Shown piece after piece: positions 1 through 9,475 of a stretch of 56,106 nucleotides of DNA (the stretch's first letter is position 1; each line of letters opens with the position of its first letter). Under the pieces are notes generated by a model. The model was not told the DNA's origin. It saw only the letters and a list, made by a program, of their open reading frames with translations, and did no database searches. A program made the translations under genes and the position numbers. Source of the stretch: an uncultured Oscillospiraceae bacterium (GTDB taxonomy: Bacteria > Bacillota > Clostridia > Oscillospirales > Oscillospiraceae); the NCBI GenBank assembly GCA_947624065.1, contig CANQIO010000008.1, positions 1-56,106 of the forward strand, given 5' to 3'.

Positions 1-2942
1 CGGCCGGTGACCGCCGGTGCCTGGGGCAGCTCCGCCGCCTCGGCGTCGGCCCCGCCGGGCGCCGCCTCCCGGACCGACGTGGCCGTGAGCTTGGAGGGCA
101 GAACCACCGCCGCCTCATAGGGATAGGTCCACGCCAGCCGCCGGTCCAGCGCCTCGGTCAGCGCCGGGTCCGCCGCGGGCCGCTCCGGGGCATCCCCCGC
201 CGGCGCGCCGCCGGCCTCCGCAGGCGCGGCCAGCGCCATGTCCAGCGTCCGGCCCCCGTCCGCCGCCCCGGCCCGGATGAGCCAAAAAGCGGTGTTGGGC
301 GCGCCGGCCAGCACCCGGGGGCTGATGGGCCCCTCCGGCGGTACGTCCAGCGCCGCCAGCTTCTCCGCCGCCTTGGGCAGCGTGCATGTCATGATGAGCC
401 GCTCCCGGGCCCGGGTCATGGCCACGTACAGCACCCGCTCCTGCTCGCTCAGCTCCTCCCGCCGGCTCAGCCGGTCGATGGCCCGCCAGGGCAGCGTGGG
501 CCACCGGACGCCCCGGACCGGGTCCGTCATGCGCATGCCCAGACCCAGCCGGCCGTGGCACAGCACATGGCCGCTCTGGCCATGGTTCCAGCCGTGGCCG
601 TTGTCCGCCAGGAACACCACCGGGAACTCCAGGCCCTTGGACTTGTGCACGCTCATGATCTGCACCGCGCCGCCGCTGGCGGGCGCGGGCGGCTCCATGC
701 CCCGGCGCTCCAGCTCCCGCAGCCATCCCACGAACCGGAACAGCCCTCTTCCGCCGTCCTGCTCGAACTTCCGGGCGTATTCATAAAGCTGCATCAGTTC
801 CCCGATCTGCCGGGACGCGTCCGGCATCACGGCGCACACCGTCAAAAGCTCCGTCCGGTCATAGAGCCTTCGGAGCACGCTGTCCGTGGGCTCCTCCCTG
901 GCAAAGCCGCGCAGCTCCTCCACCAGCTCCACGAACCGGCGGCACCGCCCGTCCGTCTCCGCCTTTGCCCGCAGCGCATACCACAGCTCCCCCCTGCCCG
1001 CGGCCCGGACCGCCGCCAGCTCGTCGGGGGTAAAGCCGAAGGGCAGGCCCCGCAGCGCCGCGATCAGCGGCACGTCCTGGAGGGGATTGTCCACCACCGC
1101 CAGCATGGAGATGGCGAAGCTCACCTCCGGCTGGGAGAAGAACGCGCCTCCCTGGCGGGCGTTCACCGGCACGCCGGCCTCGGCCAGGGCCCGGCGGTAA
1201 GCCGCGCCGGAGGTGCCCGGCGTGCGCAGCAGCAGGGCGATGTCCCCGTATCCCACGGGGCGCGTGCCCCCCTGGCCGTCGGAGATGAGCTCCCGGCCCT
1301 CCACCATGGCTCGGATGCGCCCGGCCACATACCGGGCCTCCAGCATCGTCCGGTCGGGGGCGTCCTCTCCCTCGTCCGCCCCAGGCGGCTCCAGGATGCG
1401 CAGCTCCGGCCTCGCCTCCCCCGCGGCGGGATAGTCCGCCCCGGGGATCAGCCGGGCCTCATCGTCATAGGCCACGTCCCCCAGCGCGGGGGACATGATC
1501 CGCTCGAACACGCTGTTGCAGGCGTCCAGCACGCACGCCCGGCTGCGGAAATTCTCCCGCAGCAGCACCCGCCGTCCCGCGCCTCCGTCAGAAAAGGCGG
1601 CGTATTTTTCGTTGAAGATCGCCGGCTCCGCCAGGCGGAACCGGTAGATGGACTGCTTCACGTCCCCCACCATGAACAGGTCCCGTCCCTCGTGGGACAC
1701 CCGCCGGAAGATCAGCTCCTGGACCGCGTTTACGTCCTGGTACTCGTCCACCATCACCTCGGCGAACCGGTCAGACACCGCCGCCGCGAGGGGAGCGGCC
1801 CCGCCGTCCTCCGCGCACAGCAGACGCACGCACATGTGCTCCACGTCCGCGAAATCGCACTGGTCCGCCCGGCGTTTCCGGGCCGTATATTCCTCCTGCA
1901 GCGCCCATACCAGCTCCATCAGCGCCGCGAGGGGGGCCTTGGAACGGGCGATGCCCGCCAAAAGGGCGGCGCTGTCCCCGGCCAGGGCCTTGCGCAGCTT
2001 GGCCGCCGCGTCCTTCCCCGCGTCCCAGACGGCCTTGACATGCTCGCGCACGGCGGGGTCCGCGTCCTTTTTCACCCGGCCCAGCCGGGCGTCGGGCCGC
2101 TCCAGCACCCGGCGCGCCGCCTCCCAGCCCTCGGCAGCCGCCCGGTCCAGGTCCCGGAACCACAGCGCCATCTCATCGAGGGATATCCTGTACCCCTCCA
2201 TGGCCGCGGCGTTCTCCGGCCGGGCCGTCAGGGCGGCGGCCGCTTCCAGCTCGCCGGACCGGTAGGCGGCCTCCGCCGCCGCGTCCTCCAGCAGGTACCG
2301 GCCCCACACCGTCTCGCCGGCGTCGGTCATGCCCGCCGTGTCCAGCATGGCCAGGGCGCCGTCCGCCCATTTTTTCGGATAGGCGTGGCTCTGCATCTGC
2401 CGGTCCAGCTCCAAAATGAGCTCAGCCAGGCGGCTGTCGTCCCGGCCGGCCCCCACGCTGTCCACCAGCGCCCGCAGGCCCTCGTCGGTCTCAATACGCT
2501 CATAGGCCCTGTCCAGCACATCCTCCAGCGCCCGCGCCCGCAGCGCCTGGGCCCGGTCCTCGTCCAGCATAGAAAACCCCGGCGAGACACCCAGCTGGTG
2601 GGCGTTCTCCCGCACCAGGGAGGCGCAGAAACTGTCGATGGTGCCGATCTGGGCCCGGTAGAGCAGCGCGCTCTGCCGCCGCAGCCGCCGGTCCGCCGGC
2701 GACGCGGCCGCCAGGGCGTTCAGCGACGACAGGATCCGGCCCCGCAGCTCCGCCGCCGCGGCGCGGGTGAAGGTGATGACCAAGAACCGGTCGATGTCCT
2801 CCCCGGCCAGCACCCGGGCCATCAGCCGCTCGGTGAGCACGCGGGTCTTGCCGCTGCCCGCCGCGGCGCTGACCAGGATGGGAGCCCCGCCGGGGGCCTG
2901 GACCGCCTGGAGCTGGGAGGGCGTCAGTTTGATGTCACTCAT
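1..2942 (-). CDS. addA: AddA, ATP-dependent helicase/nuclease subunit A (3' part cut off by window edge)
   Basis: Helicase-nuclease subunit that pairs with AddB to resect double-strand breaks and load RecA at Chi-like sites. The in-window part is about 980 codons. It starts at ATG 2942, overlapping the addB stop by 8 bp. A UvrD/SF1A Walker A (AAAGSGKT) lies at residues 26-33. Later helicase motifs include VDEYQDVN, GDVKQSIYRFR, RENFRS, HKSKGLEFPVVF and YVAMTRARERL. AddA proteins are usually about 1,200 residues, so the C-terminal RecB-type nuclease domain should lie left of the window and cannot be checked. Directly downstream of addB, so one operon. Very secure call. Confidence 0.96.
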   Translation of the reverse strand, partial: MSDIKLTPSQLQAVQAPGGAPILVSAAAGSGKTRVLTERLMARVLAGEDIDRFLVITFTRAAAAELRGRILSSLNALAAASPADRRLRRQSALLYRAQIGTIDSFCASLVRENAHQLGVSPGFSMLDEDRAQALRARALEDVLDRAYERIETDEGLRALVDSVGAGRDDSRLAELILELDRQMQSHAYPKKWADGALAMLDTAGMTDAGETVWGRYLLEDAAAEAAYRSGELEAAAALTARPENAAAMEGYRISLDEMALWFRDLDRAAAEGWEAARRVLERPDARLGRVKKDADPAVREHVKAVWDAGKDAAAKLRKALAGDSAALLAGIARSKAPLAALMELVWALQEEYTARKRRADQCDFADVEHMCVRLLCAEDGGAAPLAAAVSDRFAEVMVDEYQDVNAVQELIFRRVSHEGRDLFMVGDVKQSIYRFRLAEPAIFNEKYAAFSDGGAGRRVLLRENFRSRACVLDACNSVFERIMSPALGDVAYDDEARLIPGADYPAAGEARPELRILEPPGADEGEDAPDRTMLEARYVAGRIRAMVEGRELISDGQGGTRPVGYGDIALLLRTPGTSGAAYRRALAEAGVPVNARQGGAFFSQPEVSFAISMLAVVDNPLQDVPLIAALRGLPFGFTPDELAAVRAAGRGELWYALRAKAETDGRCRRFVELVEELRGFAREEPTDSVLRRLYDRTELLTVCAVMPDASRQIGELMQLYEYARKFEQDGGRGLFRFVGWLRELERRGMEPPAPASGGAVQIMSVHKSKGLEFPVVFLADNGHGWNHGQSGHVLCHGRLGLGMRMTDPVRGVRWPTLPWRAIDRLSRREELSEQERVLYVAMTRARERLIMTCTLPKAAEKLAALDVPPEGPISPRVLAGAPNTAFWLIRAGAADGGRTLDMALAAPAEAGGAPAGDAPERPAADPALTEALDRRLAWTYPYEAAVVLPSKLTATSVREAAPGGADAEAAELPQAPAVTG

Positions 2943-5900
2943 GGTTCTCGATCCTCTCCCACGCGTCCTGGGTGGACAGCTTCGTGCGCAGCCGCCAGCC
3001 GTCCCCCGTGCCGTCGAACAGGCACGCCTCTTTGTAGTCGCAGAAGGCGCAGGCGTTGTCCCGGCCGTTCTTGAACCAGGGGTCCGCCGTGACGCTCCCC
3101 GCCTTCAGCTCCGCCGCCAGCTTTTTCAGCGTCCCGTCGATGTACCGGCTCAGGGCGCCGAACTGCTCCAGGGTGGCGAGACTGGCCTCGCTGGCCTTCG
3201 TATAGCCCCCCGCCTTGGCCAGCCGCACCGGCAGAAAGCGCTTGTCCGGTCCGGGCTCCATGGCCTCCAGCACCGCCTCGTCGTTCAGCACCAGGCCGCT
3301 GCGCCGGGCGGTATTGCGCCGCAGAGCGGCCAGCTCCCCGTCCGTGACGTCGCTGTCGGCGCTGACGATGTCGAACCGGGCTGGAGAATAGAGCACCCCC
3401 GCCGGGCGGATGGTCTCCGCGCCGAAATGGGCCGCGCCTCGCTTTTGCAGCGCGAACAGATACAGCAGCATCTGCATGTTCAGCCCCTGGCACACGTCCG
3501 CCAGGTCGAATTTCTTCACGCCGGTCTTGTAATCCGTGATGCGCAAATACAGCGCCCCGTCGTGGACCCAGCCGTCCACCCGGTCCGCCCGGCCCGCCAG
3601 GGGCGTCTCGTCCTCCCCCGGCGCCAGCACGCCCTCCGCCCGCAGATCCAGCTCCAGATCCAGCGGCTGGAACCGGGAGGCCCGCAGCTCCTGCCACATG
3701 TCCTCCGTCACCTGCCGGACCGTGGTCCGCAGCCGGCGGAACAGATAGGCGAACCGGGCGGTCTTGTCGGCGAAGCCGTGCATCTCGTCCCGGATATATT
3801 GATCCACATACTTATCCGCCAGCGCGCCCACCTGCCCGGCGTCCAGCTGGCCGAAGCCGCCGGCGTCCATGGCCTCCCGGGCCACGTTCTCCAGCACATA
3901 GTGCATGAAGGTGCCGTAATCCCGCGGGTCGAACACCGCCTGCTGCCGGGGCCTGGCCTTCATGCCGTACTGCAGAAAATACCCGAACCGGCAGTCGGCG
4001 AACTTCTCCGCGCGGGTGGCGGTCAGCGTGGGCGCGGGGCCGTAGAGGGCACGCACCGCCTCCGGGCCCAGGCTCGTCCGGCTGTCCCTGGCCGCCCCGG
4101 CCAGACGCCCCAGCTCCGCCCCCCGGCCAAGCGCGATGAAATGCTCCCGTGCCGCCAGGCATACCGGCGCGTCGTCCCCGGCCTGCCCCTGCAGGGCCAG
4201 GGCAAAGGCCGGGCCCTCGGCAAAGGTCCGGGCCCGGAGGATGTCCCCCCGCCGGGGCTCAATCCCCAGCAGGGCCTCCGCCCGGCCGATGAGCAGGCTG
4301 GGCCGGCACTCGCCGCCGTCGGGGCCGGTGGCAGGCCAGCTCAGATACAGGCTCTCCGAGGGCAGGGACAGACAGCTGTAGATCCGCCCCAGCTCCCGGC
4401 CCAACTCCTCCTCCGCGCCGCCCAGGTCCAGGCGCATGCCCTCCCCCAGGTCCAGCGCGGCCAGCTCCTCCCTCTCGTCGGCGGTGAACACGCCGCCCCC
4501 CTCGTCCGGGGCGGGGATGCGGCCGTCCGCCGCTCCCAGCACCAGCAGGTGGCGCATGTGCCGCCGGCGCATGCCGTCGATATCTCCCGCGCCCACCCGG
4601 TCCAGGGACACCGGGATCACGCTCACGTCGTATTTGGACAGCATCAGCGAGAACAGCCCCAGAAACTGCTCTCCGTCCATGGCCATGTCCCCCAGCAGGG
4701 CGGCGAACTGCTCCAGCGCCGCGCATGTCACGTCCCACAGCCGGGCGCACTCCGCCGCCGTCTCCTGCCGGCCCATGGCCGCCAGCTCCGCCGATCGCTC
4801 CCGGAGCCGCTCCGCCAGGGAGATGTCCTCCAAAAAGGCCGCCAGGGCCATGGCCTGCTCCGCCGCCGTGGACGCGGCCCGGCTCCCCCGCTCCAGGGCC
4901 TTCAGCGGGCCGATCACGGCCTGCCGGGCCTCATTCAGCGCCGCCAGCGCCGCCTGGGACGCCTCGTCCTGCTCCCGGTTGTAGCCCTCCGGATGCATGG
5001 TCCAGGGCCGGTCCCACTGGCCTCCCCGGATGCCCCACAGCAGCACGTAATTCTCCAGCTTATCCGCCGCCTCCTGGCTCAGAGGCGAGAGGCCCGTCTT
5101 GATATACCCGAACACGGCCTCGTACTCATAGCCGCGAAGCACGGCCTCCAAAGCGGACACGATGGCCAGCGGCACGCTTTTTTGCAGCGTGTCGCTCCGG
5201 CCGGAGAGAAACAGCGGCACCCCGTACCGGGCGCAGGCGCTCTCCAGCGCCGTCCGGTAATCGGCAAAGCCCCGGGCCGCCACGGCCATATCCCGCCATC
5301 GGCACCCGGCCCTGGCCAGCTCCGCCAGCCGGGCCGCCGCCAGCTCGCATTCCTCATAGATATCCGCCGCGTACACCGCCGTCACGCCGCCGCCCGCCGG
5401 CATGGGCCCGGCGGAAAAGTCGAAGAGGCTGTCGCAGTAATAGCCGATGGGACCGGCCTGGTCCTCCGAGCGCTCCAGCCACTGCTCCCGGCAGGGCACG
5501 CCGTACTCCGCCGCCACGGCCTCCAGCCACCGCGCCGTGGCCATGGGCAGCGCGAACACCCCGTCGTCGGCGTCCCGGCCGCAGCTGAGGCACACCGTGA
5601 GGTCCGCCCCAGCCCGGACGATCTGGCGGAGGACGTTTTTCTCCAGGGTGGTGAAATCGGAGAAACCGTCCACATAGAAGATCCCCTCCGACGCCAGGCA
5701 GCTGTCCGCTATCAGGTCCGCCAGCGTAGCCAGACGGTCGGCGCTGTCCGCGCCGCTGCGGCCCAGCACGGCGGTATACGCCTCCAGGAGCAGCGCCAGA
5801 TCCTCCAGCTTGTCCGATAGCGTCCCCTCCGTCCGCTTCGCCGCGGCGGAGAGGGCAGCGGCGGTGACGCCGGCGTTTTTCAGCTCCTCCGCCGCCCGGA

Positions 5901-6258
5901 CCAGGCTGTCCAGCACCCGCGGGTCCCGGCGGCCGCTCCGGTAGGTCCGCAGCCGGTCCCCCACCGTCTGGGCGGCCAGGGCCATGCACAGCAGCCGGCC
6001 GGCGCCGTCTACCACGGGACGCTCGCCGCCCAGCTGCGAGAACACCTTCCGGGCCAGCCCCGTGAAGGACAGCACCTCCCCGTACCGGCTCAGCGCATCC
6101 CCGGCCACGGCGCAGAGCTCCCGCTCCGCCTCATGGCTGTACTGCTCCGGCACCAGCAGGACCAGCTGCCCCCGGCCCTGGCGCACATATTCTCCTATCT
6201 CCCGGAACACCAGGCCCGTCTTTCCGGCCCCGGCCCGGCCCAATATCAACCGTACCAT
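2935..6258 (-). CDS. addB: AddB, ATP-dependent helicase/nuclease subunit B
   Basis: Second subunit of the AddAB recombination nuclease. 1107 residues, normal for the family. The N-terminal Walker A (GRAGAGKT) is at residues 7-14, immediately after the start, which fixes ATG 6258. The C-terminal nuclease domain contains a RADRVDGW and ITDYKTG region. The four cysteines expected for the iron-sulfur staple are C756, C1070, C1073 and C1079. There is no ribosome binding site upstream: the ATG sits six bases after a TATAAT -10 box, so the message is probably leaderless (see findings). Overlaps addA by 8 bp. Confidence 0.97.
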   Translation of the reverse strand: MVRLILGRAGAGKTGLVFREIGEYVRQGRGQLVLLVPEQYSHEAERELCAVAGDALSRYGEVLSFTGLARKVFSQLGGERPVVDGAGRLLCMALAAQTVGDRLRTYRSGRRDPRVLDSLVRAAEELKNAGVTAAALSAAAKRTEGTLSDKLEDLALLLEAYTAVLGRSGADSADRLATLADLIADSCLASEGIFYVDGFSDFTTLEKNVLRQIVRAGADLTVCLSCGRDADDGVFALPMATARWLEAVAAEYGVPCREQWLERSEDQAGPIGYYCDSLFDFSAGPMPAGGGVTAVYAADIYEECELAAARLAELARAGCRWRDMAVAARGFADYRTALESACARYGVPLFLSGRSDTLQKSVPLAIVSALEAVLRGYEYEAVFGYIKTGLSPLSQEAADKLENYVLLWGIRGGQWDRPWTMHPEGYNREQDEASQAALAALNEARQAVIGPLKALERGSRAASTAAEQAMALAAFLEDISLAERLRERSAELAAMGRQETAAECARLWDVTCAALEQFAALLGDMAMDGEQFLGLFSLMLSKYDVSVIPVSLDRVGAGDIDGMRRRHMRHLLVLGAADGRIPAPDEGGGVFTADEREELAALDLGEGMRLDLGGAEEELGRELGRIYSCLSLPSESLYLSWPATGPDGGECRPSLLIGRAEALLGIEPRRGDILRARTFAEGPAFALALQGQAGDDAPVCLAAREHFIALGRGAELGRLAGAARDSRTSLGPEAVRALYGPAPTLTATRAEKFADCRFGYFLQYGMKARPRQQAVFDPRDYGTFMHYVLENVAREAMDAGGFGQLDAGQVGALADKYVDQYIRDEMHGFADKTARFAYLFRRLRTTVRQVTEDMWQELRASRFQPLDLELDLRAEGVLAPGEDETPLAGRADRVDGWVHDGALYLRITDYKTGVKKFDLADVCQGLNMQMLLYLFALQKRGAAHFGAETIRPAGVLYSPARFDIVSADSDVTDGELAALRRNTARRSGLVLNDEAVLEAMEPGPDKRFLPVRLAKAGGYTKASEASLATLEQFGALSRYIDGTLKKLAAELKAGSVTADPWFKNGRDNACAFCDYKEACLFDGTGDGWRLRTKLSTQDAWERIENHE

Positions 6259-6264
6259 GGGGCC

Positions 6265-6293
6265 ATTATACTATAAATCCGTGTCCATGTCAT
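6265..6293 (-). promoter_or_regulatory. addB promoter (ATGACA-17-TATAAT)
   Basis: On the minus strand a -35 ATGACA (6288-6293) and a perfect -10 TATAAT (6265-6270) are 17 bp apart. Only six bases (GGCCCC) separate the -10 box from the addB ATG at 6258, which puts the predicted +1 on the start codon. Confidence 0.75.
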
Positions 6294-6299
6294 GGGTTT

Positions 6300-6328
6300 T
6301 TGACTTTCCCGCCCGGAGGTGCTATACT
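6300..6328 (+). promoter_or_regulatory. MATE gene promoter (TTGACT-17-TATACT)
   Basis: -35 TTGACT at 6300-6305 and -10 TATACT at 6323-6328 with a 17-bp spacer. Divergent from the addB promoter; the two -35 boxes are 6 bp apart. The expected start near 6335 leaves a short leader with a ribosome site before the MATE ATG at 6359. Confidence 0.75.
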
Positions 6329-6358
6329 CTGCCTACTTTCTCGGCTGCGGAGGGGATC

Positions 6359-7711
6359 ATGACCGGAACGAAAAACATGACCGAGGGCCGTCCGGCGCCG
6401 CTCATCCTGTCCTTTGCCCTGCCGCTGATGGCCGGCAGCGTGTTCCAGCAGCTGTATACTGTGGTGGACACCATGGTGGTGGGCCGGTTCCTAGGCGTGG
6501 ACGCGCTGGCGTCGCTGGGGGCGGTGGACTGGCTCAACTGGATGATGCTGGGCGTCATCGAGGGCCTCACCCAGGGCTTCGCCATCCCCATGGCCCAGGC
6601 ATTCGGCGCGCGGGACATGCCCCGGCTGCGCCGGGCGGCGGGCAGCGCGGCCATGCTGTCCCTGGCCCTGGCCCTGGCGCTGACGGGGCTGGGCCAGGCG
6701 GGCATCGCCCCGGCGCTGGAGCTGCTGCACGTACCGGCTGAGATCCGCCCCGGCAGTGCGCTCTATCTGCGGGTGATGTTCTCCGGGCCGATCATCGTGG
6801 CGGCGTATAACCTGCTGGCATGCGTGTTCCGCGCCCTGGGCGACAGCGGCACCCCTCTCCGGGCCATGGTGGCGGCCTCCCTGGCCAACATCGCGCTGGA
6901 CCTGCTGTTCGTGACGGTGTTCCGCTGGGGCATCGGCGGCGCGGCGGCGGCCACGCTCATCGCCCAGGCCCTCTCCTGTCTGTACTGCCTGGCAAAGCTC
7001 CGGAAGCTGGAGTCGCTGCGCCCGGACATCCGGGGCCTTCGCCCGGACAGGGCCCTCTGCCGGCGGCTTCTGGCCCTGGGCTCGCCCATGGCCCTGCAGA
7101 ACTGCGTCATCGCCCTGGGCGGCATGATCCTGACGGCCATCGTAGACCGGTTCGGCGTGCCCTTCATCGCCGGATACACCGCCGCCAACAAGCTGTTCGG
7201 CGTTCTGGAGATGGCCGCTGTCAGCTATGGCTACGCCATGATCACCTATGTGGGCCAGAACCTGGGCGCGGGCCGGACCCGGCGCATCCGCCGGGGCGTG
7301 GGCACGGCGCTCGTCATCTCCCTGGCCACCTCGCTGCTCATCGCCGCGGTGATGCTGCTGGGTGGGCGGGCGTTTTTGGGCGGCTTTCTCTCCGGCGGGC
7401 CGGAGGAGCGGGCCCTGGCCTTGGACGCGGGCTACGACTATCTGGCCTTGATGAGCGTGTGCCTGCCGGCGCTGTACGCGCTGCACGTGATCCGCTCCTC
7501 CCTGCAGGGCATGGGCAACACGGTGATGCCCATGGTGTCGGGCGTCATGGAGTTCTGCATGCGCACAGGCGTGGCCCTGATCCTCTCCAGGGCCATCGGC
7601 GGGCCCGGCGTATTTTACGCCGAGGTGGCCTCCTGGATGGGCGCGGACGCAGTGCTGGCGGCCAGTTATCTCGTCTGCGCAAAGCGCCTGCCGCCGGAGG
7701 GACAGGCGTAA
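6359..7711 (+). CDS. MATE family multidrug/cation antiporter
   Basis: Integral membrane efflux protein of the NorM/DinF superfamily, expected to expel cationic drugs using a Na+ or H+ gradient. 450 residues with about 12 hydrophobic segments and the duplicated MatE architecture. An N-terminal PLILSFALPLMAGSVFQQLY and a VDTMVVGRFLG stretch are typical. The open frame extends further upstream, but ATG 6359 has GGAGGGG five bases ahead and lies just after a good promoter, so it is preferred. Monocistronic by appearance. The substrate cannot be read from the sequence. Confidence 0.9.
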   Translation: MTGTKNMTEGRPAPLILSFALPLMAGSVFQQLYTVVDTMVVGRFLGVDALASLGAVDWLNWMMLGVIEGLTQGFAIPMAQAFGARDMPRLRRAAGSAAMLSLALALALTGLGQAGIAPALELLHVPAEIRPGSALYLRVMFSGPIIVAAYNLLACVFRALGDSGTPLRAMVAASLANIALDLLFVTVFRWGIGGAAAATLIAQALSCLYCLAKLRKLESLRPDIRGLRPDRALCRRLLALGSPMALQNCVIALGGMILTAIVDRFGVPFIAGYTAANKLFGVLEMAAVSYGYAMITYVGQNLGAGRTRRIRRGVGTALVISLATSLLIAAVMLLGGRAFLGGFLSGGPEERALALDAGYDYLALMSVCLPALYALHVIRSSLQGMGNTVMPMVSGVMEFCMRTGVALILSRAIGGPGVFYAEVASWMGADAVLAASYLVCAKRLPPEGQA

Positions 7712-7776
7712 GTCAAATTCATAACATAACCGCTGTTTCCCCAATTTTGCGTCGGGCCATTTGGTCGTTCTGTATA

Positions 7777-7806
7777 TTGACAGAGACGCGGCGACTGCGG
7801 CATTAT
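7777..7806 (+). promoter_or_regulatory. Probable promoter of the lipid-modification operon
   Basis: TTGACA (7777-7782), 18-bp spacer, CATTAT (7801-7806). The -35 is perfect and the -10 is 4/6. It lies 57 bp before the ATG at 7863 in an interval between MATE and the glycosyltransferase that contains no other gene. Confidence 0.45.
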
Positions 7807-7862
7807 TAGGTAACAGCGTCTGTTTTCGAGCATTATCACTACTTATTAAAGGAAACATTTCG

Positions 7863-8999
7863 ATGAAAGTACTGATCCTGACCTGCAACACCGGCGAGGG
7901 CCACAACTCGGTGGCTGCGGCGGTGCGGCAGGTCTTTTCCGCGGCCGGGACGGACTGTGACGTGACGGACGCGCTGGCGTTTTTGTCGGAGTGGGCGTCG
8001 GAGGCCATCGCAGGGTTCCATACGGGACTGTATCGGCATATGCCCGGCGCGTGGAAAAAGAGCTATCAATACCTGGAGCAGCACCCCGCCTCCCTGGAGG
8101 AGGACGGGCTGGTGTTCCGGATACTCACCGCCGGGGCGGAGCGGCTCGGCGAGATCATCGACGCGGAGGGCTATGACTGCCTGATCTGCCCCCATGTCTT
8201 TTCCGCGCTGATGGTGACCCAAATGCGCCGGATGTTCCCGGACATGGACCTGACGGCCGGCTTCATCGCCACGGACTACACCTGCAGCCCCATGGTGAAC
8301 GACTGCGAGATGGACTGGTATTTCGTGCCGTCGGAGGAGACGGCGGCGGAATTCCTGGCGGCCGGCATCCCGGCCGAGCGCATCGCCATGATGCCGGGCA
8401 TCCCGGTGCGGCAGGAGTTCTTCCGGCGGATCGACCGAGCCGAGGCCCGGCGCCGGATGGGCCTGCCCCAGGACGGACCGATGCTGCTGGCCATGTGCGG
8501 CAGCATGGGCTGCGGCCACCTGGACGCCCTGGCGGAGCTGGTGGCGGACCGACTGGCCCCCGGACAGCTGATGACGGTGGTGTGCGGCACCAACGCCCAT
8601 CTGCACAAAAAGCTGGAGCGCATCTTCGCCGACCGGGCGGACGTGCGCATCCTGGGCTACAGCGACCAGGTTTCCCTGCTCATGGACTGCGCCGACCTGT
8701 ATCTGACCAAGCCCGGCGGCATCAGCACCTCCGAGGCGGCCGTGAAGGGCCTGCCCATGGTGCTGGTGGACGCGGTGGCCGGGTGCGAGGAGAGCAATCT
8801 GCGCCACTTCTGCCGCATGGGCGGCGCAGTGACGGCGGACCGGCAGGAGCAGCTGGCCCGGCTGTGCCTGTCCCTGCTGGACGACCCCGGCACGCTGGAG
8901 ACCATGAGCGCGGCCTTCGGCCAGCCGGACAACGCGGCGGAGGTCGTATGCGCCCGCATGGCCGAAAAGCGCCGGGTCGGGAAGGAGCGCTCCGCATGA
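7863..8999 (+). CDS. MGDG-synthase/UgtP-like glycosyltransferase (GT28 type)
   Basis: 378-residue GT-B enzyme resembling processive diacylglycerol glucosyltransferases (UgtP) and MGDG synthase. The N-terminal LTCNTGEGHNSVAAAV and the VLIVxH-type fold match the MGDG_synth domain. The C-terminal half has the GT28 donor-site pattern (GYSDQVSLLMDCADLYLTKPGG followed by STSEAAVKGLPMVLVD). It would transfer a sugar from a nucleotide donor to a membrane lipid at the cytoplasmic face. ATG 7863 follows AAAGGAAA; the frame is open further upstream but without a ribosome site. Its stop overlaps the next start by 4 bp, so it is probably coupled with the acyltransferase. The exact lipid acceptor is unknown. 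Confidence 0.85.
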   Translation: MKVLILTCNTGEGHNSVAAAVRQVFSAAGTDCDVTDALAFLSEWASEAIAGFHTGLYRHMPGAWKKSYQYLEQHPASLEEDGLVFRILTAGAERLGEIIDAEGYDCLICPHVFSALMVTQMRRMFPDMDLTAGFIATDYTCSPMVNDCEMDWYFVPSEETAAEFLAAGIPAERIAMMPGIPVRQEFFRRIDRAEARRRMGLPQDGPMLLAMCGSMGCGHLDALAELVADRLAPGQLMTVVCGTNAHLHKKLERIFADRADVRILGYSDQVSLLMDCADLYLTKPGGISTSEAAVKGLPMVLVDAVAGCEESNLRHFCRMGGAVTADRQEQLARLCLSLLDDPGTLETMSAAFGQPDNAAEVVCARMAEKRRVGKERSA

Positions 9000-9475
9000 G
9001 GCGGTTTTGGCGCAGCATCCTGTATCTGGCGGCGGTCAGCCTGCTGTCCAACGTGGCGGCGGCCTTCGTGCGCCGGGACTTCCATATGGATACGTTTCCC
9101 TTCCGGCCCTTCGCCTTTGAGCGTCAGGGCCGGTTCTATGAAAAACTGGGCATCCGCAAGTGGAAGGACCGGGTTCCGGACATGAGCAGGCTGCTCCGGA
9201 CCCTGCCCCGAAAGAAGCTGGAGGTCCCCTCGGCGGAACAGGCCCGGCTGCTGGCCCAGGAGACATGCGTGGCGGAGCTGGTCCACGCGTCGCTGATGGT
9301 GTTGGCGCTGCCGGTGCTTTTTCTCTGGCCCGGCTGGAAGGGCGCTGTGCTGGCAGCGGTATACGCGGCGGGGAACGTGCCGTTCATCATGATCCAGCGG
9401 TATAACCGGCCCCGGCTGCTACGCCTGGCCAAGACGCTGGACCGCGTAAAGGAGAGAGCCGTTGAACGCGCCTGA
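8996..9475 (+). CDS. CrtO-like glycosyl-carotenoid acyltransferase family protein
   Basis: 159-residue small membrane protein that matches, from memory, staphylococcal CrtO (glycosyl-4,4'-diaponeurosporenoate acyltransferase). Shared features are an aromatic FERQGRFYEK-like block, an RKWKD motif, an AELVH motif and a conserved NVPFIMIQRYNRPRL block near the C terminus. It has an N-terminal hydrophobic anchor and a second hydrophobic pair around residues 95-130. CrtO esterifies a glycosylated lipid. Here no carotenoid synthesis genes are nearby, so the natural substrate is probably the glycolipid made by the upstream glycosyltransferase (inference). Starts inside the upstream gene (ATGA overlap). 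Confidence 0.75.
   Translation: MRRFWRSILYLAAVSLLSNVAAAFVRRDFHMDTFPFRPFAFERQGRFYEKLGIRKWKDRVPDMSRLLRTLPRKKLEVPSAEQARLLAQETCVAELVHASLMVLALPVLFLWPGWKGAVLAAVYAAGNVPFIMIQRYNRPRLLRLAKTLDRVKERAVERA

Noticed and set aside
555-5820. Very long open frames on the plus strand opposite addA and addB
   Set aside because: High-GC antisense shadows: Arg/Gly/Pro/His-rich with no domain logic, while the minus strand encodes well-conserved AddAB throughout.
7784-7827. AGACGC / GCGTCT inverted repeat followed by GTTTTC after the MATE gene
   Set aside because: Only six pairs with a 26-base loop; its left arm lies upstream of the predicted start of the next promoter. Too weak to call a terminator or attenuator.
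6491-8008. 505-codon minus-strand frame opposite the MATE gene
   Set aside because: Low-complexity composition (Gly, Arg, Gln, His) and complete overlap with a clear MATE transporter.
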